Shown one piece after another: positions 22,289-35,147 of a stretch of 64,000 bases of DNA. Numbering within the stretch: position 1 is the first letter of the stretch; each line of letters begins with the position of its first letter. This stretch comes from Nematostella vectensis (Eukaryota; Cnidaria; Anthozoa; Actiniaria; Edwardsiidae), in contig NC_064045.1 of the NCBI RefSeq assembly GCF_932526225.1, positions 1,054,001 through 1,118,000 of the forward strand, read 5' to 3'. Both the position numbers and the translations under genes were made by a program. Under the pieces are notes generated by a model, which made no database searches, was not told the DNA's origin, and worked only from the letters and a program-made list of their open reading frames with translations.

Positions 22289-23178
22289 TTAAAAATTCAT
22301 ACTGCTAGTTTTGCCGCTGTTAATTTAACATATACCATTGTCTGGTCTTGCAAATAAATAATAAGAGATACTTTATACATTTCAATATATACAGAAATAC
22401 TTTGTATATTAATATAATATAAGAGTCTCTAGAGGGACTTTGAAGGCTGTTCCAAAAATGTGCTTATAATACATGTACGACCTACTTTGGGTTTAGAAGT
22501 TTGTGAGAAGTCATTGAATATCTTATTCGGTTTTGATTCTCTGGTGTACTGACTAGTCCTGGTGCAGGTGCCAATGGCCAGATTAGAAGAGTTCTGGGCT
22601 CTTGTCAAAGTCGTATTAGTTTTTTATTTTTCGGTGTATTGAATAGTCCACATGGTGTTCTTTGTTGAAGGGAAGTCTCAAAACTTCTGGGTTGGACCGC
22701 ATATGGTACTTCTAAGAGCGTCTCGAGAGAACCAGCCTTATCTAGATTTTTTTGGTCCGTCCTGTCACGCCCAGGGCATGCACAAACACGTGTGGGCCTC
22801 ACCCCCCATCACTTTTGTAATGGTCCCTCTTCCTTATCACAAGTCTGCTACTCATAACATTATGTGGTGTCATGGAGTAATGTACTCTAACATGAGAGAG
22901 AAAGCGTCTTTTGTTTTAATTTTATATTGAAACCTGAGTCAACAGGTGTAAAGTGTATTAACACTAGCTTTACACCTGTAAAATATCAGCAACTATCTGT
23001 GATAGAAGTGGCTGGCGTAATGACAGCTTGGCTTGCTTGAATCTCGGGTAAAGGGGCCCATGCAGGTTATTTTTTTTCACGATATACACCTTATAATTAT
23101 AATTGATGTCCATCGCAATCCCTGCTTCCTAAAGATAGAGCCTAGTGCACCACTGGAGTCCAATGGACTCCGTGAAAT
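22289..23178 (+). repeat. Monomer 25, front N, core S, short
   Basis: 890 bp. First short unit: GAATCTCGGGTAAAG shows loss of 40 bases (compare GAATCTCTGCC to GAACGGGTAAAG), removing the AGAACTAGTTCT palindrome. It is the only short unit with GAGTCA. Has the AAAGATAGAGCC marker of all short units. Frame open at 22652-22930. Confidence 0.96.
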
Positions 23179-24108
23179 TTAAAAATGCATACCGCTAGTT
23201 TTGCCGCTGTTAATTTATCATATACCATTGTCTGGTCTCTCAAATAAATAATAAGAGATACATTATATATTTCAATATATACAGAAATACTTTATATGTT
23301 AATATAATATAAGAGTCTCCAGAGGGACTTTGAAGGCTGTTCCAAAACTGTGCTTATTATACATGTACGACCTACTTTGGGTTTAGAAGTTTGTGAGAAG
23401 TCATTGAATATCTTATTCGGTTTTGATTCTCTGGTTACTGACAAGTCCTGGTGCAGGTGCCAATGGCCAGATTAGAAGAATTCTGGGCTCTTGTCAAAGT
23501 CGTATTCGTTTTTTTATTTTTCGGTGTATTGAATAGTCCACATAGTGTTCTTTGTTGAAGGGAAGTCTCAAAACTTCTGGGTTGGACCGCATGTGGTACT
23601 TCTAAGAGCCTCTCGAGAGAACAAGCCTTATCTAGATTTTTTTGGTCCGTCCTGTCACGCCCAGGGCATGCACAAACACGTGTGGGCACCAACCCCTATC
23701 ACTTTTGTAATGGTCCTTCTTCCCTATCACAAGTCTGCTACTCATAACATTATGTGGTGTCATGGAGTAATGTACTCTAACATGAGAGAGAAAGCGTCTT
23801 TTGTTTTAATTTTATATTGAAACCTGAGTCAACAGGTGTAAAGTGTATTAACACTAGCTTTACACCTGTAAAATATCAGCAACTATCTGTGATAGAAGTG
23901 GCTGGCGTAAAGACAGCTTGGCTTGCTTGAATCTCTGCCTTGTATTTGGATAGAACTAGTTCTTTGATCTCGAACGGGTAAAGGGGCCCATGCAGGTTAT
24001 TTTTTTTCACGATATACACCTTATAATTATAATTGATGTCCATCGCAATCCCTGCTTCCTAAAGTTAGAGCCTAGTGCACCACTGGATCTCAATGGACTC
24101 CGAGAAAT
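23179..24108 (+). repeat. Monomer 26, front C, core P
   Basis: 930 bp, GAGTCA tail, GGATCTC end. GGTCTCTCAAAT is found only here and in unit 52. ATA at frame start; open at 23542-23820. Follows a short unit, as P units do throughout the right half. Confidence 0.95.
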
Positions 24109-24997
24109 TTAAAAATGCATACTGCTAGTTTTGCCGCTGTTAATTTAACGTATACCATTGTCTGGTCTTGAAAATAAATAATAAGAGATACTTTATAAAT
24201 TTCAATATATACAGAAATACTTTATATATAAATATAATATAAGAGTCGCCAGAGGGACTTTGAAGGCTTTTCCAAAAATGTGCTTATTATACATGTACGA
24301 CCTACTTTGGGTTTAGAAGTTTGTGAGAAGTCATTGAATATCTTATTCGGTTTTGATTCTCTGGTTACTGACAAGTCCTGGTGCAGGTGCCAATGGCCAG
24401 ATTAGAAGAATTCTGGGCTCTTGTCAAAGTCGTATTCGTTTTTTATTTTTCGGTGTATTGAATAGTCCACATAGTGTTCTTTGTTGAAGGGAAGTCTCAA
24501 AACTTTTGGGTTGGACCGCATATGGTACTTCTAAGAGCCTCTCGAGAGAACAAGCCTTATCTAGATTTTTTTGGTCCGTCCTGTCACGCCCAGGGCATGC
24601 ACAAACACGTGTGGGCCTCACCCCCCATCACTTTTGTAATGGTCCCTCTTCCTTATCACAAGTCCGCTACTCATAACATTATGTGGTGTCATGGAGTAAT
24701 GTACTCTAACATGAGAGAGAAAGCGTCTTTTGTTTTAATTTTATATTGAAACCTGTGTCAACAGGTGTAAAGTGTATTAACACTAGCTTTACACCTGTAA
24801 AATATCAGCAACTATCTGTGATAGAAGTGGCTGGCGTAATGACAGCTTGGCGTGCTTGAATCTCGGGTAAAGGGGCCCATGCAGGTTATTTTTTTTCACG
24901 ATATACACCTTATAATTATAATTGATGTCCATCGCAATCCCTGCTTCCTAAAGATAGAGCCTAGTGCACCAGTGGAGTCCAATGGACTCCGTGAAAT
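24109..24997 (+). repeat. Monomer 27, front H, core S, short
   Basis: 889 bp, GTGTCA tail with the 40-bp deletion; GGCGTGCTTG is private. CAGTGGAGTCC at the end. AACTTTTGGG in the frame (ATA start; open at 24471-24749). Counterpart of unit 53. Confidence 0.96.
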
Positions 24998-25927
24998 TTA
25001 AAAATGCATACCGCTAGTTTTGCCGCTGTTAATTTATCATATACCATTGTCTGGTCTCGCAAATAAATAATAAGAGATACATTATATATTTCAATATATA
25101 CAGAAATTTTTTATATGTTAATATAATATAAGAGTCTCCAGAGGGACTTTGAAGGCTGTTCCAAAACTGTGCTTATTATACATGTACGACCTACTTTGGG
25201 TTTAGAAGTTTGTGAGAAGTCATTGAATATCTTATTCGGTTTTGATTCTCTGGTTACTGACAAGTCCTGGTGCAGGTGCCAATGGCCAGATTAGAAGAAT
25301 TCTGGGCTCTTGTCAAAGTCGTATTCGTTTTTTTATTTTTCGGTGTATTGAATAGTCCACATAGTGTTCTTTGTTGAAGGGAAGTCTCAAAACTTCTGGG
25401 TTGGACCGCATGTGGTACTTCTAAGAGCCTCTCGAGAGAACAAGCCTTATCTAGATTTTTTTGGTCCGTCCTGTCACGCCCAGGGCATGCACAAACACGT
25501 GTGGGCACCAACCCCTATCACTTTTGTAATGGTCCTTCTTCCCTATCACAAGTCTGCTACTCATAACATTATGTGGTGTCATGGAGTAATGTACTCTAAC
25601 ATGAGAGAGAAAGCGTCTTTTGTTTTAATTTTATATTGAAACCTGAGTCAACAGGTGTAAAGTGTATTAACACTAGCTTTACACCTGTAAAATATCAGCA
25701 ACTATCTGTGATAGAAGTGGCTGGCGTAAAGACAGCTTGGCTTGCTTGAATCTCTGCCTTGTATTTGGATAGAACTAGTTCTTTGATCTCGAACGGGTAA
25801 AGGGGCCCATGCAGGTTATTTTTTTTCACGATATACACCTTATAATTATAATTGATGTCCATCGCAATCCCTGCTTCCTAAAGTTAGAGCCTAGTGCACC
25901 ACTGGATCTCAATAGACTCCGAGAAAT
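24998..25927 (+). repeat. Monomer 28, front C, core P
   Basis: 930 bp, GAGTCA tail. AGAAATTTTTTATATG and CTCAATAGACTCC are found only here and in unit 54. ATA at frame start; open at 25361-25639. Confidence 0.95.
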
Positions 25928-26856
25928 TTAAAAATGCATACTGCTAGTTTTGCCGCTGTTAATTTAACGTATACCATTGTCTGGTCTTGAAAATAAATAA
26001 TAAGAGATACTTTATAAATTTCAATATATACAGAAATACTTTATATATAAATATAATATAAGAGTCGCCAGAGGGACTTTGAAGGCTTTTCCAAAAATGT
26101 GCTTATTATACATGTACGACCTACTTTGGGTTTAGAAGTTTGTGAGAAGTCATTGAATATCTTATTCGGTTTTGATTTATCTGGTGTACTGACTAGTCCT
26201 GGTGCAGGTGCCAATGGCCAGATTAGAAGAGTTCTGGGCTCTTGTCAAAGTCGTATTCGTTTTTTATTTTTCGGTGTATTGAATAGTCCACATGGTGTTC
26301 TTTGTTAAAGGGAAGTCTCAAAACTTCTGGGTTGGACTGCATATGGTACTTCTAAGAGCCTCTCGAGAGAACCAGCCTTATCTAGATTTTTTTGGTCCGT
26401 CCTGTCACGCCCAGGGCACGCACAAACACGTGTGGGCCCCACCCACCATCACTTTTGTAATGGTCCCTCTTCCTTATCACAAGTCTGGTACTCTTAACAT
26501 TATGTGGTGTCATGGAGTAATGTACTCTTACATGAGAGAGAAAGCGTCTTTTGTTTTAATTTTATATTGAAACCTGTGTCAACAGGTGTAAAGTGTATTA
26601 ACACTAGCTTTACACCTATAAAATATCAACAACTATCTGTGATAGAAGTGGCTGGCGTAATGACAGCTTGGCTTGCTTGAATCTGTCTTGTATTTGGCTA
26701 GAACTAGTTCTTTGATCTCGAACGGGTAAAGGAGCCCATGCAGGTTATTTTTTTTCACGATATACACCTTATAATTATAATTGATGTCCATCGCAATCCC
26801 TGCTTCCTCAAGTTAGAGCCTAGTGCACCACTGGAGTCCAATGGACTCCGTGAAAT
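25928..26856 (+). repeat. Monomer 29, front H, core G
   Basis: 929 bp, GTGTCA tail with CTGTCTTG, GGAGCCCATGC and TTCCTCAAG. GGACTGCATATGG and GGGCACGCAC mark the subtype shared with units 62, 64 and 68. Upstream frame 26099-26308 overlaps the main frame 26292-26570. Confidence 0.95.
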
Positions 26857-27784
26857 TTAAAAATGCATACCGCTAGTTTTGCCGCTGTTAATTTATCATA
26901 TACCATTGTCTGGTCTCGCAAATAAATAATAAGAGATACATTATATATTTCAATATATACAGAAATACTTTATATGTTAATATAATATAAGAGTCTCCAG
27001 AGGGACTTTGAAGGCTGTTCCAAAACTGTGCTTATTATACATGTACGACCTACTTTGGGTTTAGAAGTTTGTGAGAAGTCATTGAATATCTTATTCGGTT
27101 TTGATTCTCTGGTTACTGACAAGTCCTGGTGCAGGTGCCAATGGCCAGATTAGAAGAATTCTGGGCTCTTGTCAAAGTCGTATTCGTTTTTTTATTTTTC
27201 GGTGTATTGAATAGTCCACATAGTGTTCTTTGTTGAAGGGAAGTCTCAAAACTTCTGGGTTGGACCGCATGTGGTACTTCTAAGAGCCTCTCGAGAGAAC
27301 AAGCCTTATCTAGATTTTTTTGGTCCGTCCTGTCACGCCCAGGGCATGCACAAACACGTGTGGGCACCAACCCCTATCACTTTTGTAATGGTCCTTCTTC
27401 CCTATCACAAGTCTGCTACTCATAACATTATGTGGTGTCATGGAGTAATGTACTCTAACATGAGAGAGAAAGCGTCTTTTGTTTTAATTTTATATTGAAA
27501 CCTGAGTCAACAGGTGTAAAGTGTATTAACACTAGCTTTACACCTATAAAATATCAACAACTATCTGTGATAGAAGTGGCTGGCGTAATGACAGCTTGGC
27601 TTGCTTGAATCTGTCTTGTATTTGGCTAGAACTAGTTCTTTGATCTCGAACGGGTAAAGGAGCCCATGCAGGTTATTTTTTTTCACGATATACACCTTAT
27701 AATTATAATTGATGTCCATCGCAATCCCTGCTTCCTCAAGTTAGAGCCTAGTGCACCACTGGAGTCCAATGGACTCCGTGAAAT
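26857..27784 (+). repeat. Monomer 30, front C, core P, G-type tail
   Basis: 928 bp. Front and core are P-type with GAGTCA, but the rest of the tail (CCTATAAAAT, CTGTCTTG, GGAGCCC, TTCCTCAAG) matches unit 29, so the unit is mosaic. ATA at frame start; open at 27220-27498. Confidence 0.95.
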
Positions 27785-28714
27785 TTAAAAATGCATACCG
27801 CTAGTTTTGCCGCTGTTAATTTATCATATACCATTGTCTGGTCTCGCAAATAAATAATAAGAGATACATTATATATTTCAATATATACAGAAATACTTTA
27901 TATGTTAATATAATATAAGAGTCTCCAGAGGGACTTTGAAGGCTGTTCCAAAACTGTGCTTATTATACATGTACGACCTACTTTGGGTTTAGAAGTTTGT
28001 GAGAAGTCATTGAATATCTTATTCGGTTTTGATTCTCTGGTTACTGACAAGTCCTGGTGCAGGTGCCAATGGCCAGATTAGAAGAATTCTGGGCTCTTGT
28101 CAAAGTCGTATTCGTTTTTTTATTTTTCGGTGTATTGAATAGTCCACATAGTGTTCTTTGTTGAAGGGAAGTCTCAAAACTTCTGGGTTGGACCGCATGT
28201 GGTACTTCTAAGAGCCTCTCGAGAGAACAAGCCTTATCTAGATTTTTTTGGTCCGTCCTGTCACGCCCAGGGCATGCACAAACACGTGTGGGCACCAACC
28301 CCTATCACTTTTGTAATGGTCCTTCTTCCCTATCACAAGTATGCTACTTATAACATTATGTGGTGTCATGGAGTAATGTACTCTAACATGAGAGAGAAAG
28401 CGTCTTTTGTTTTAATTTTATATTGAAACCTGAGTCAACAGGTGTAAAGTGTATTAACACTAGCTTTACACCTGTAAAATATCAGCAACTATCTGTGATA
28501 GAAGTGGCTGGCGTAAAGACAGCTTGGCTTGCTTGAATCTCTGCCTTGTATTTGGATAGAACTAGTTCTTTGATCTCGAACGGGTAAAGGGGCCCATGCA
28601 GGTTATTTTTTTTCACGATATACACCTTATAATTATAATTGATGTCCATCGCAATCCCTGCTTCCTAAAGTTAGAGCCTAGTGCACCACTGGATCTCAAT
28701 GGACTCCGAGAAAT
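27785..28714 (+). repeat. Monomer 31, front C, core P
   Basis: 930 bp, GAGTCA tail, GGATCTC end. First unit of nine-monomer copy A. AGTATGCTACTTATAAC carries two changes private to this unit. ATA at frame start; open at 28148-28426. Confidence 0.95.
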
Positions 28715-29603
28715 TTAAAAATGCATACTGCTAGTTTTGCTGCTGTTAATTTAACGTATACCATTGTCTGGTCTTGAAAATAAATAATAAGAGATACTTT
28801 ATAAATTTCAATATATACAGAAATACTTTATATATAAATATAATATAAGAGTCGCCAGAGGGACTTTGAAGGCTTTTCCAAAAATGTGCTTATTATACAT
28901 GTACGACCTACTTTGGGTTTAGAAGTTTGTGAGAAGTCATTGAATATCTTATTCGGTTTTGATTCTCTGGTTACTGACAAGTCCTGGTGCAGGTGCCAAT
29001 GGCCAGATTAGAAGAATTCTGGGCTCTTGTCAAAGTCGTATTCGTTTTTTGTTTTTCGGTGTATTGAATAGTCCACATAGTGTTCTTTGTTGAAGGGAAG
29101 TCTCAAAACTTTTGGGTTGGACCGCATATGGTACTTCTAAGAGCCTCTCGAGAGAACAAGCCTTATCTAGATTTTTTTGGTCCGTCCTGTCACGCCCAGG
29201 GCATGCACAAACACGTGTGGGCCTCACCCCCCATCACTTTTGTAATGGTCCCTCTTCCTTATCACAAGTCCGCTACTCATAACATTATGTGGTGTCATGG
29301 AGTAATGTACTCTAACATGAGAGAGAAAGCGTCTTTTGTTTTAATTTTATATTGAAACCTGTGTCAACAGGTGTAAAGTGTATTAACACTAGCTTTACAC
29401 CTGTAAAATATCAGCAACTATCTGTGATAGAAGTGGCTGGCGTAATGACAGCTTGGCTTGCTTGAATCTCGGGTAAAGGGGCCCATGCAGGTTATTTTTT
29501 TTCACGATATACACCTTATAATTATAATTGATGTCCATCGCAATCCCTGCTTCCTAAAGATAGAGCCTAGTGCACCACTGGAGTCCAATGGACTCCGTGA
29601 AAT
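28715..29603 (+). repeat. Monomer 32, front H, core S, short
   Basis: 889 bp, 40-bp deletion, GTGTCA tail. TTGCTGCTG (CpG lost) is shared with units 41 and 57, and T6-G-T5 with 41, 57 and 66. ATA at frame start; open at 29077-29355. Confidence 0.96.
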
Positions 29604-30533
29604 TTAAAAATGCATACCGCTAGTTTTGCCGCTGTTAATTTATCATATACCATTGTCTGGTCTCGCAAATAAATAATAAGAGATACATTATATATTTCAA
29701 TATATACAGAAATACTTTATATGTTAATATAATATAAGAGTCTCCAGAGGGACTTTGAAGGCTGTTCCAAAACTGTGCTTATTATACATGTACGACCTAC
29801 TTTGGGTTTAGAAGTTTGTGAGAAGTCATTGAATATCTTATTCGGTTTTGATTCTCTGGTTACTGACAAGTCCTGGTGCAGGTGCCAATGGCCAGATTAG
29901 AAGAATTCTGGGCTCTTGTCAAAGTCGTATTCGTTTTTTTATTTTTCGGTGTATTGAATAGTCCACATAGTGTTCTTTGTTGAAGGGAAGTCTCAAAACT
30001 TCTGGGTTGGACCGCATGTGGTACTTCTAAGAGCCTCTCGAGAGAACAAGCCTTATCTAGATTTTTTTGGTCCGTCCTGTCACGCCCAGGGCATGCACAA
30101 ACACGTGTGGGCACCAACCCCTATCACTTTTGTAATGGTCCTTCTTCCCTATCACAAGTCTGCTACTCATAACATTATGTGGTGTCATGGAGTAATGTAC
30201 TCTAACATGAGAGAGAAAGCGTCTTTTGTTTTAATTTTATATTGAAACCTGAGTCAACAGGTGTAAAGTGTATTAACACTAGCTTTACACCTGTAAAATA
30301 TCAGCAACTATCTGTGATAGAAGTGGCTGGCGTAAAGACAGCTTGGCTTGCTTGAATCTCTGCCTTGTATTTGGATAGAACTAGTTCTTTGATCTCGAAC
30401 GGGTAAAGGGGCCCATGCAGGTTATTTTTTTTCAAGATATACACCTTATAATTATAATTGATGTCCATCGCAATCCCTGCTTCCTAAAGTTAGAGCCTAG
30501 TGCACCACTGGAGTCCAATGGACTCCGAGAAAT
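29604..30533 (+). repeat. Monomer 33, front C, core P
   Basis: 930 bp, GAGTCA tail with TTCAAGATATAC. Ends GGAGTCC where its counterparts 42 and 58 have CGAGTCC. ATA at frame start; open at 29967-30245. Confidence 0.95.
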
Positions 30534-31466
30534 TTAAAAATTCATACTGCTAGTTTTGCCGCTGTTAATTTAACATATACCATTGTCTGGTCTTGCAAAT
30601 AAATAATAAGAGATACTTTATACATTTCAATATATACAGAAATACTTTATATATTAATATAATATAAGAGTCTCCAGAGGGACTTTGAAGGCTGTTCCAA
30701 AAATGTGCTTATTATACATGTAAAACCTACTTTGGGTTTAGAAGTTTGTGAGAAGTCATTGAATATCTTATTCGGTTTTGATTTATCTGGTGTACTGACT
30801 AGTCCTGGTGCAGGTGCCAATGGCCAGATTAGAAGAGTTCTGGGCTCTTGTTAAAGTCGTATTCGTTTTTTTATTTTTCGGTGTATTGAATAGTCCACAT
30901 GGTGTTCTTTGTTAAAGGGAAGTCTCAAAACTTCTGGGTTGGACCGCATATGGTACTTCTAAGAGCCTCTCGAGAGAACAAGCCTTATCTAGATTTTTTT
31001 GGTCCGTCCTGTCACGCCCAGGGCATGCACAAACACGTGTGGGCCTCACCCCCCATCACTTTTGTAATGGTCCCTCCTCCTTATCACAAGTCTGCTACTC
31101 ATAACATTATGTGGTGTCATGGAGTAATGTACTCTTACATGAGAGAGAAAGCGTCTTTTGTTTTAATTTTATATTGAAACCTGAGTCAACAGGTGTAAAG
31201 TGTATTAACACTAGCTTTACACCTGTAAAATATAAGCAACTATCTGTGATAGAAGTGGCTGGCGTAAAGGCAGCTTGGCTTGCTTGAATCTCTGCCTTGT
31301 ATTTGGATAGAACTAGTTCTTTGATCTCGAACGGGTAAAGGGGCCCATGCAGGTTATTTTTTTTTCACGATATACACCTTATAATTATAATTGATGTCCA
31401 TCGCAATCCCTGCTTCCTAAAGTTAGAGCTTAGTAGACCACTGGAGTCCAATGGACTCCGAGAAAT
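30534..31466 (+). repeat. Monomer 34, front N, core S
   Basis: 933 bp, GAGTCA tail with private TATAAGCAAC. TGTAAAACCTA is shared with units 43 and 59. Frame open at 30899-31177 with AAA at the E/K site. Confidence 0.95.
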
Positions 31467-32356
31467 TTAAAAATTCATACTGCTAGTTTTGCCGCTGTTA
31501 ATTTAACATATACCATTGTCTGGTCTTGCAAATAAATAATAAGAGATACTTTATACATTTCAATATATACAGAAATACTTTGTATATTAATATAATATAA
31601 GAGTCTCTAGAGGGACTTTGAAGGCTGTTCCAAAAATGTGCTTATAATACATGTACGACCTACTTTGGGTTTAGAAGTTTGTGAGAAGTCATTGAATATC
31701 TTATTCGGTTTTGATTCTCTGGTGTACTGACTAGTCCTGGTGCAGGTGCCAATGGCCAGATTAGAAGAATTCTGGGCTCTTGTCAAAGTCGTATTCGTTT
31801 TTTATTTTTCGGTGTATTGAATAGTCCACATAGTGTTCTTTGTTGAAGGGAAGTCTCAAAACTTTTGGGTTGGACCGCATATGGTACTTCTAAGAGCCTC
31901 TCGAGAGAACAAGCCTTATCTAGATTTTTTTGGTCCGTCCTGTCACGCCCAGGGCATGCACAAACACGTGTGGGCCCCACCCCCCATCACTTTTGTAATG
32001 GTCCCTCTTCCTTATCACAAGTCCGCTACTCATAACATTATGTGGTGTCATGGAGTAATGTACTGTAACATGAGCGAGAAAGCGTCTTTTGTTTTAATTT
32101 TATATTGAAACCTGTGTCAACAGGTGTAAAGTGTATTAACACTAGCTTTACACCTGTAAAATATCAGCAACTATCTGTGATAGAAGTGGCTGGCGTAATG
32201 ACAGCTTGGCTTGCTTGAATCTCGGGTAAAGGGGCCCATGCAGGTTATTTTTTTTCACGATATACACCTTATAATTATAATTGATGTCCATCGCAATCCC
32301 TGCTTCCTAAAGATAGAGCCTAGTGCACCAGTGGAGTCCAATGGACTCCGTGAAAT
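31467..32356 (+). repeat. Monomer 35, front N, core S variant, short
   Basis: 890 bp, 40-bp deletion, GTGTCA tail. TGTAACATGAGCG is shared with units 44 and 60. Core GCCCCACCCCCC is private. ATA at frame start; open at 31830-32108. Confidence 0.96.
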
Positions 32357-33286
32357 TTAAAAATGCATACCGCTAGTTTTGCCGCTGTTAATTTATCATA
32401 TACCATTGTCTGGTCTCGCAAATAAATAATAAGAGATACATTATATATTTCAATATATACAGAAATACTTTATATGTTAATATAATATAAGAGTCTCCAG
32501 AGGGACTTTGAAGGCTGTTCCAAAACTGTGCTTATTATACATGTACGACCTACTTTGGGTTTAGAAGTTTGTGAGAAGTCATTGAATATCTTATTCGGTT
32601 TTGATTCTCTGGTTACTGACAAGTCCTGGTGCAGGTGCCAATGGCCAGATTAGAAGAATTCTGGGCTCTTGTCAAAGTCGTATTCGTTTTTTTATTTTTC
32701 GGTGTATTGAATAGTCCACATAGTGTTCTTTGTTGAAGGGAAGTCTCAAAACTTCTGGGTTGGACCGCATGTGGTACTTCTAAGAGCCTCTCGAGAGAAC
32801 AAGCCTTATCTAGATTTTTTTGGTCCGTCCTGTCACGCCCAGGGCATGCACAAACACGTGTGGGCACCAACCCCTATCACTTTTGTAATGGTCCTTCTTC
32901 CCTATCACAAGTCTGCTACTCATAACATTATGTGGTGTCATGGAGTAATGTACTCTAACATGAGAGAGAAAGCGTCTTTTGTTTTAATTTTATATTGAAA
33001 CCTGAGTCAACAGGTGTAAAGTGTATTAACACTAGCTTTACACCTGTAAAATATCAGCAACTATCTGTGATAGAAGTGGCTGGCGTAAAGACAGATTGGC
33101 TTGCTTGAATCTCTGCCTTGTATTTGGATAGAACTAGTTCTTTGATCTCGAACGGGTAAAGGGGCCCATGCAGGTTATTTTTTTTCACGATATACACCTT
33201 ATAATTATAATTGATGTCCATCGCAATCCCTGCTTCCTAAAGTTAGAGCCTAGTGCACCACTGGATCTCAATGGACTCCGAGAAAT
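32357..33286 (+). repeat. Monomer 36, front C, core P
   Basis: 930 bp, GAGTCA tail with private ACAGATTGG, GGATCTC end. ATA at frame start; open at 32720-32998. Last unit of the large segmental repeat's first copy. Confidence 0.95.
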
Positions 33287-34218
33287 TTAAAAATGCATAC
33301 TGCTAGTTTTGCCGCTGTTAATTTAACGTATACCATTGTCTGGTCTTGAAAATAAATAATAAGAGATACTTTATAAATTTCAATATATACAGAAATACTT
33401 TATATATAAATATAATATAAGAGTCGCCAGAGGGACCTTGAAGGCTTATCCAAAAATGTGCTTATTATACATGTACGACCTACTTTGGGTTTAGAAGTTT
33501 GTGAGAAGTCATTGAATATCTTATTCGGTTTTGATTCTCTGGTGTACTGACTAGTCCTGGTGCAGGTGCCAATAGCAAGATTAGAAGAATTCTGGGCTCT
33601 TGTCAAAGTCGTATTCGTTTTTTTATTTTTCGGTGTATTGAATAGTCCACATAGTGTTCTTTGTTGAAGGGAAGTCTCAAAACTTCTGGGTTGGACCGCA
33701 TATGGTACTTCTAAGAGCCTTTCGAGAGAACAAGCCTTATCTAGATTTTTTTGGTCCGTCCTGTCACGCCCAGGGCATGCACAAACACGTGTGGGCCTCA
33801 CCCCTCATCACTTTTGTAATGGTCCCTCTTCCTTATCACAAGTCTGCTACTCATAACATTATGTGGTGTCATGGAGTAATGTACTCTTACATGAGAGAGA
33901 AAGCGTCTTTTGTTTTAATTTTATATTGAAACCTGAGTCAACAGGTGTAAAGTGTATTAACACTAGCTTTACACCTGTAAAATATCAGCAACTATCTGTG
34001 CTAGAAGTGGCTGGCGTAAAGACAGCTTGGCTTGCTTGAATCTCTGCCTTGTATTTGGATAGAACTAGTTCTTTGATCTCGAACGGGTAAAGGGGCCCAT
34101 GCAGGTTATTTGTTTTTCACGATATACACCTTATAATTATAATTGATGTCCATCGCAATCCCTGCTTCCTAAAGTTAGAGCCTAGTGCACCACTGGAGTC
34201 CAATGGACTCCGAGAAAT
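33287..34218 (+). repeat. Monomer 37, front H, core S variant
   Basis: 932 bp, GAGTCA tail with private-to-pair GTGCTAGAAG (also unit 46). Front resembles units 12 and 21 (CTTATCC). GCCTTTCGAG breaks the central palindrome. ATA at frame start; open at 33651-33929. T-tract 2 is TTTGTTTTTC. Confidence 0.95.
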
Positions 34219-35147
34219 TTAAAAATTCATACTGCTAGTTTTGCCGCTTTTAATTTAACATATACCATTGTCTGGTCTTGCAAATAAATAATAAGAGATA
34301 CTTTATACATTTCAATATATACAGAAATACTTTATATATTAATATAATATAAGAGTCTCCAGAGGGACTTTGAAGGCTGTTCCAAAAATGTGCTTATTAT
34401 ACATGTACGACCTACTTTGGGTTTAGAAGTTTGTGAGAAGTCATTGAATATCTTATTCGGTTTTGATTTATCTGGTGTACTGACTAGTCCTGGTGCAGGT
34501 GCCAATGGCCAGATTAGAAGAGTTCTGGGCTCTTGTCAAAGTCGTATTCGTTTTTTATTTTTCGGTGTATTGAATAGTTTACATGGTGTTCTTTGTTAAA
34601 GGGAAGTCTCAAAACTTCTGGGTTGGACCGCATATGGTACTTCTAAGAGCCTCTCGAGAGAACCAGCCTTATCTAGATTTTTTTGGTCCGTCCTGTCACG
34701 CCCAGGGCATGCACAAACACGTGTGGGCCGCACCCACCATCACTTTTGTAATGGTCCCTCTTCCTTATCACAAGTCTGGTACTCTTAACATTATGTGGTG
34801 TCATGGAGTAATGTACTCTTACATGAGAGAGAAAGCGTCTTTTGTTTTAATTTTATATTGAAACCTGTGTCAACAGGTGTAAAGTGTATTAACACTAGCT
34901 TTACACCTATAAAATATCAACAACTATCTGTGATAGAAGTGGCTGGCGTAATGACAGCTTGGCTTGCTTGAATCTGCCTTGTATTTGGCTAGAACTAGTT
35001 CTTCGATCTCGAACGGGTAAAGGGGCCCATGCAGATTATTTTTTTTCACGATATACACCTTATAATTATAATTGATGTCCATCGCAATCCCTGCTTCCTA
35101 AAGTTAGAGCCTAGTGCACCACTGGAGTCCAATGGACTCCGAGAAAT
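34219..35147 (+). repeat. Monomer 38, front N, core G
   Basis: 929 bp, GTGTCA tail. CCGCTTTTAAT, AATAGTTTACATGG, CTTCGATCTC and GCAGATTATT are shared with unit 47. Upstream frame 34390-34599 overlaps the main frame 34583-34861. Confidence 0.95.

Larger units (their letters stand above)
22289..25927 (+). repeat. Two-monomer S*-P block in tandem (units 25-26 and 27-28)
   Basis: A short S-core unit followed by a full-length P-core unit (about 1820 bp) occurs twice in a row. The same pair occurs eleven times in the window, starting at units 25, 27, 32, 35, 41, 44, 51, 53, 57, 60 and 66. The second pair here has front H while the first has front N, so the two are related but not identical. Confidence 0.8.
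20805..33286 (+). repeat. Large segmental repeat, first copy (units 23-36)
   Basis: Part of unit 23 through unit 36 recurs at 44744-56298. Frame anchors of units 23-29 are offset from those of units 49-55 by exactly 23,939 bp, and units 31-35 from 56-60 by exactly 23,011 bp. Markers seen only in matching units include GGTCTCTCAAAT in 26 and 52, AGAAATTTTTTATATG in 28 and 54, and CTCAATAGACTCC at the ends of 28 and 54. The left limit is the last point at which units 23 and 49 differ near the frame start; the right limit is approximate. Confidence 0.9.
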
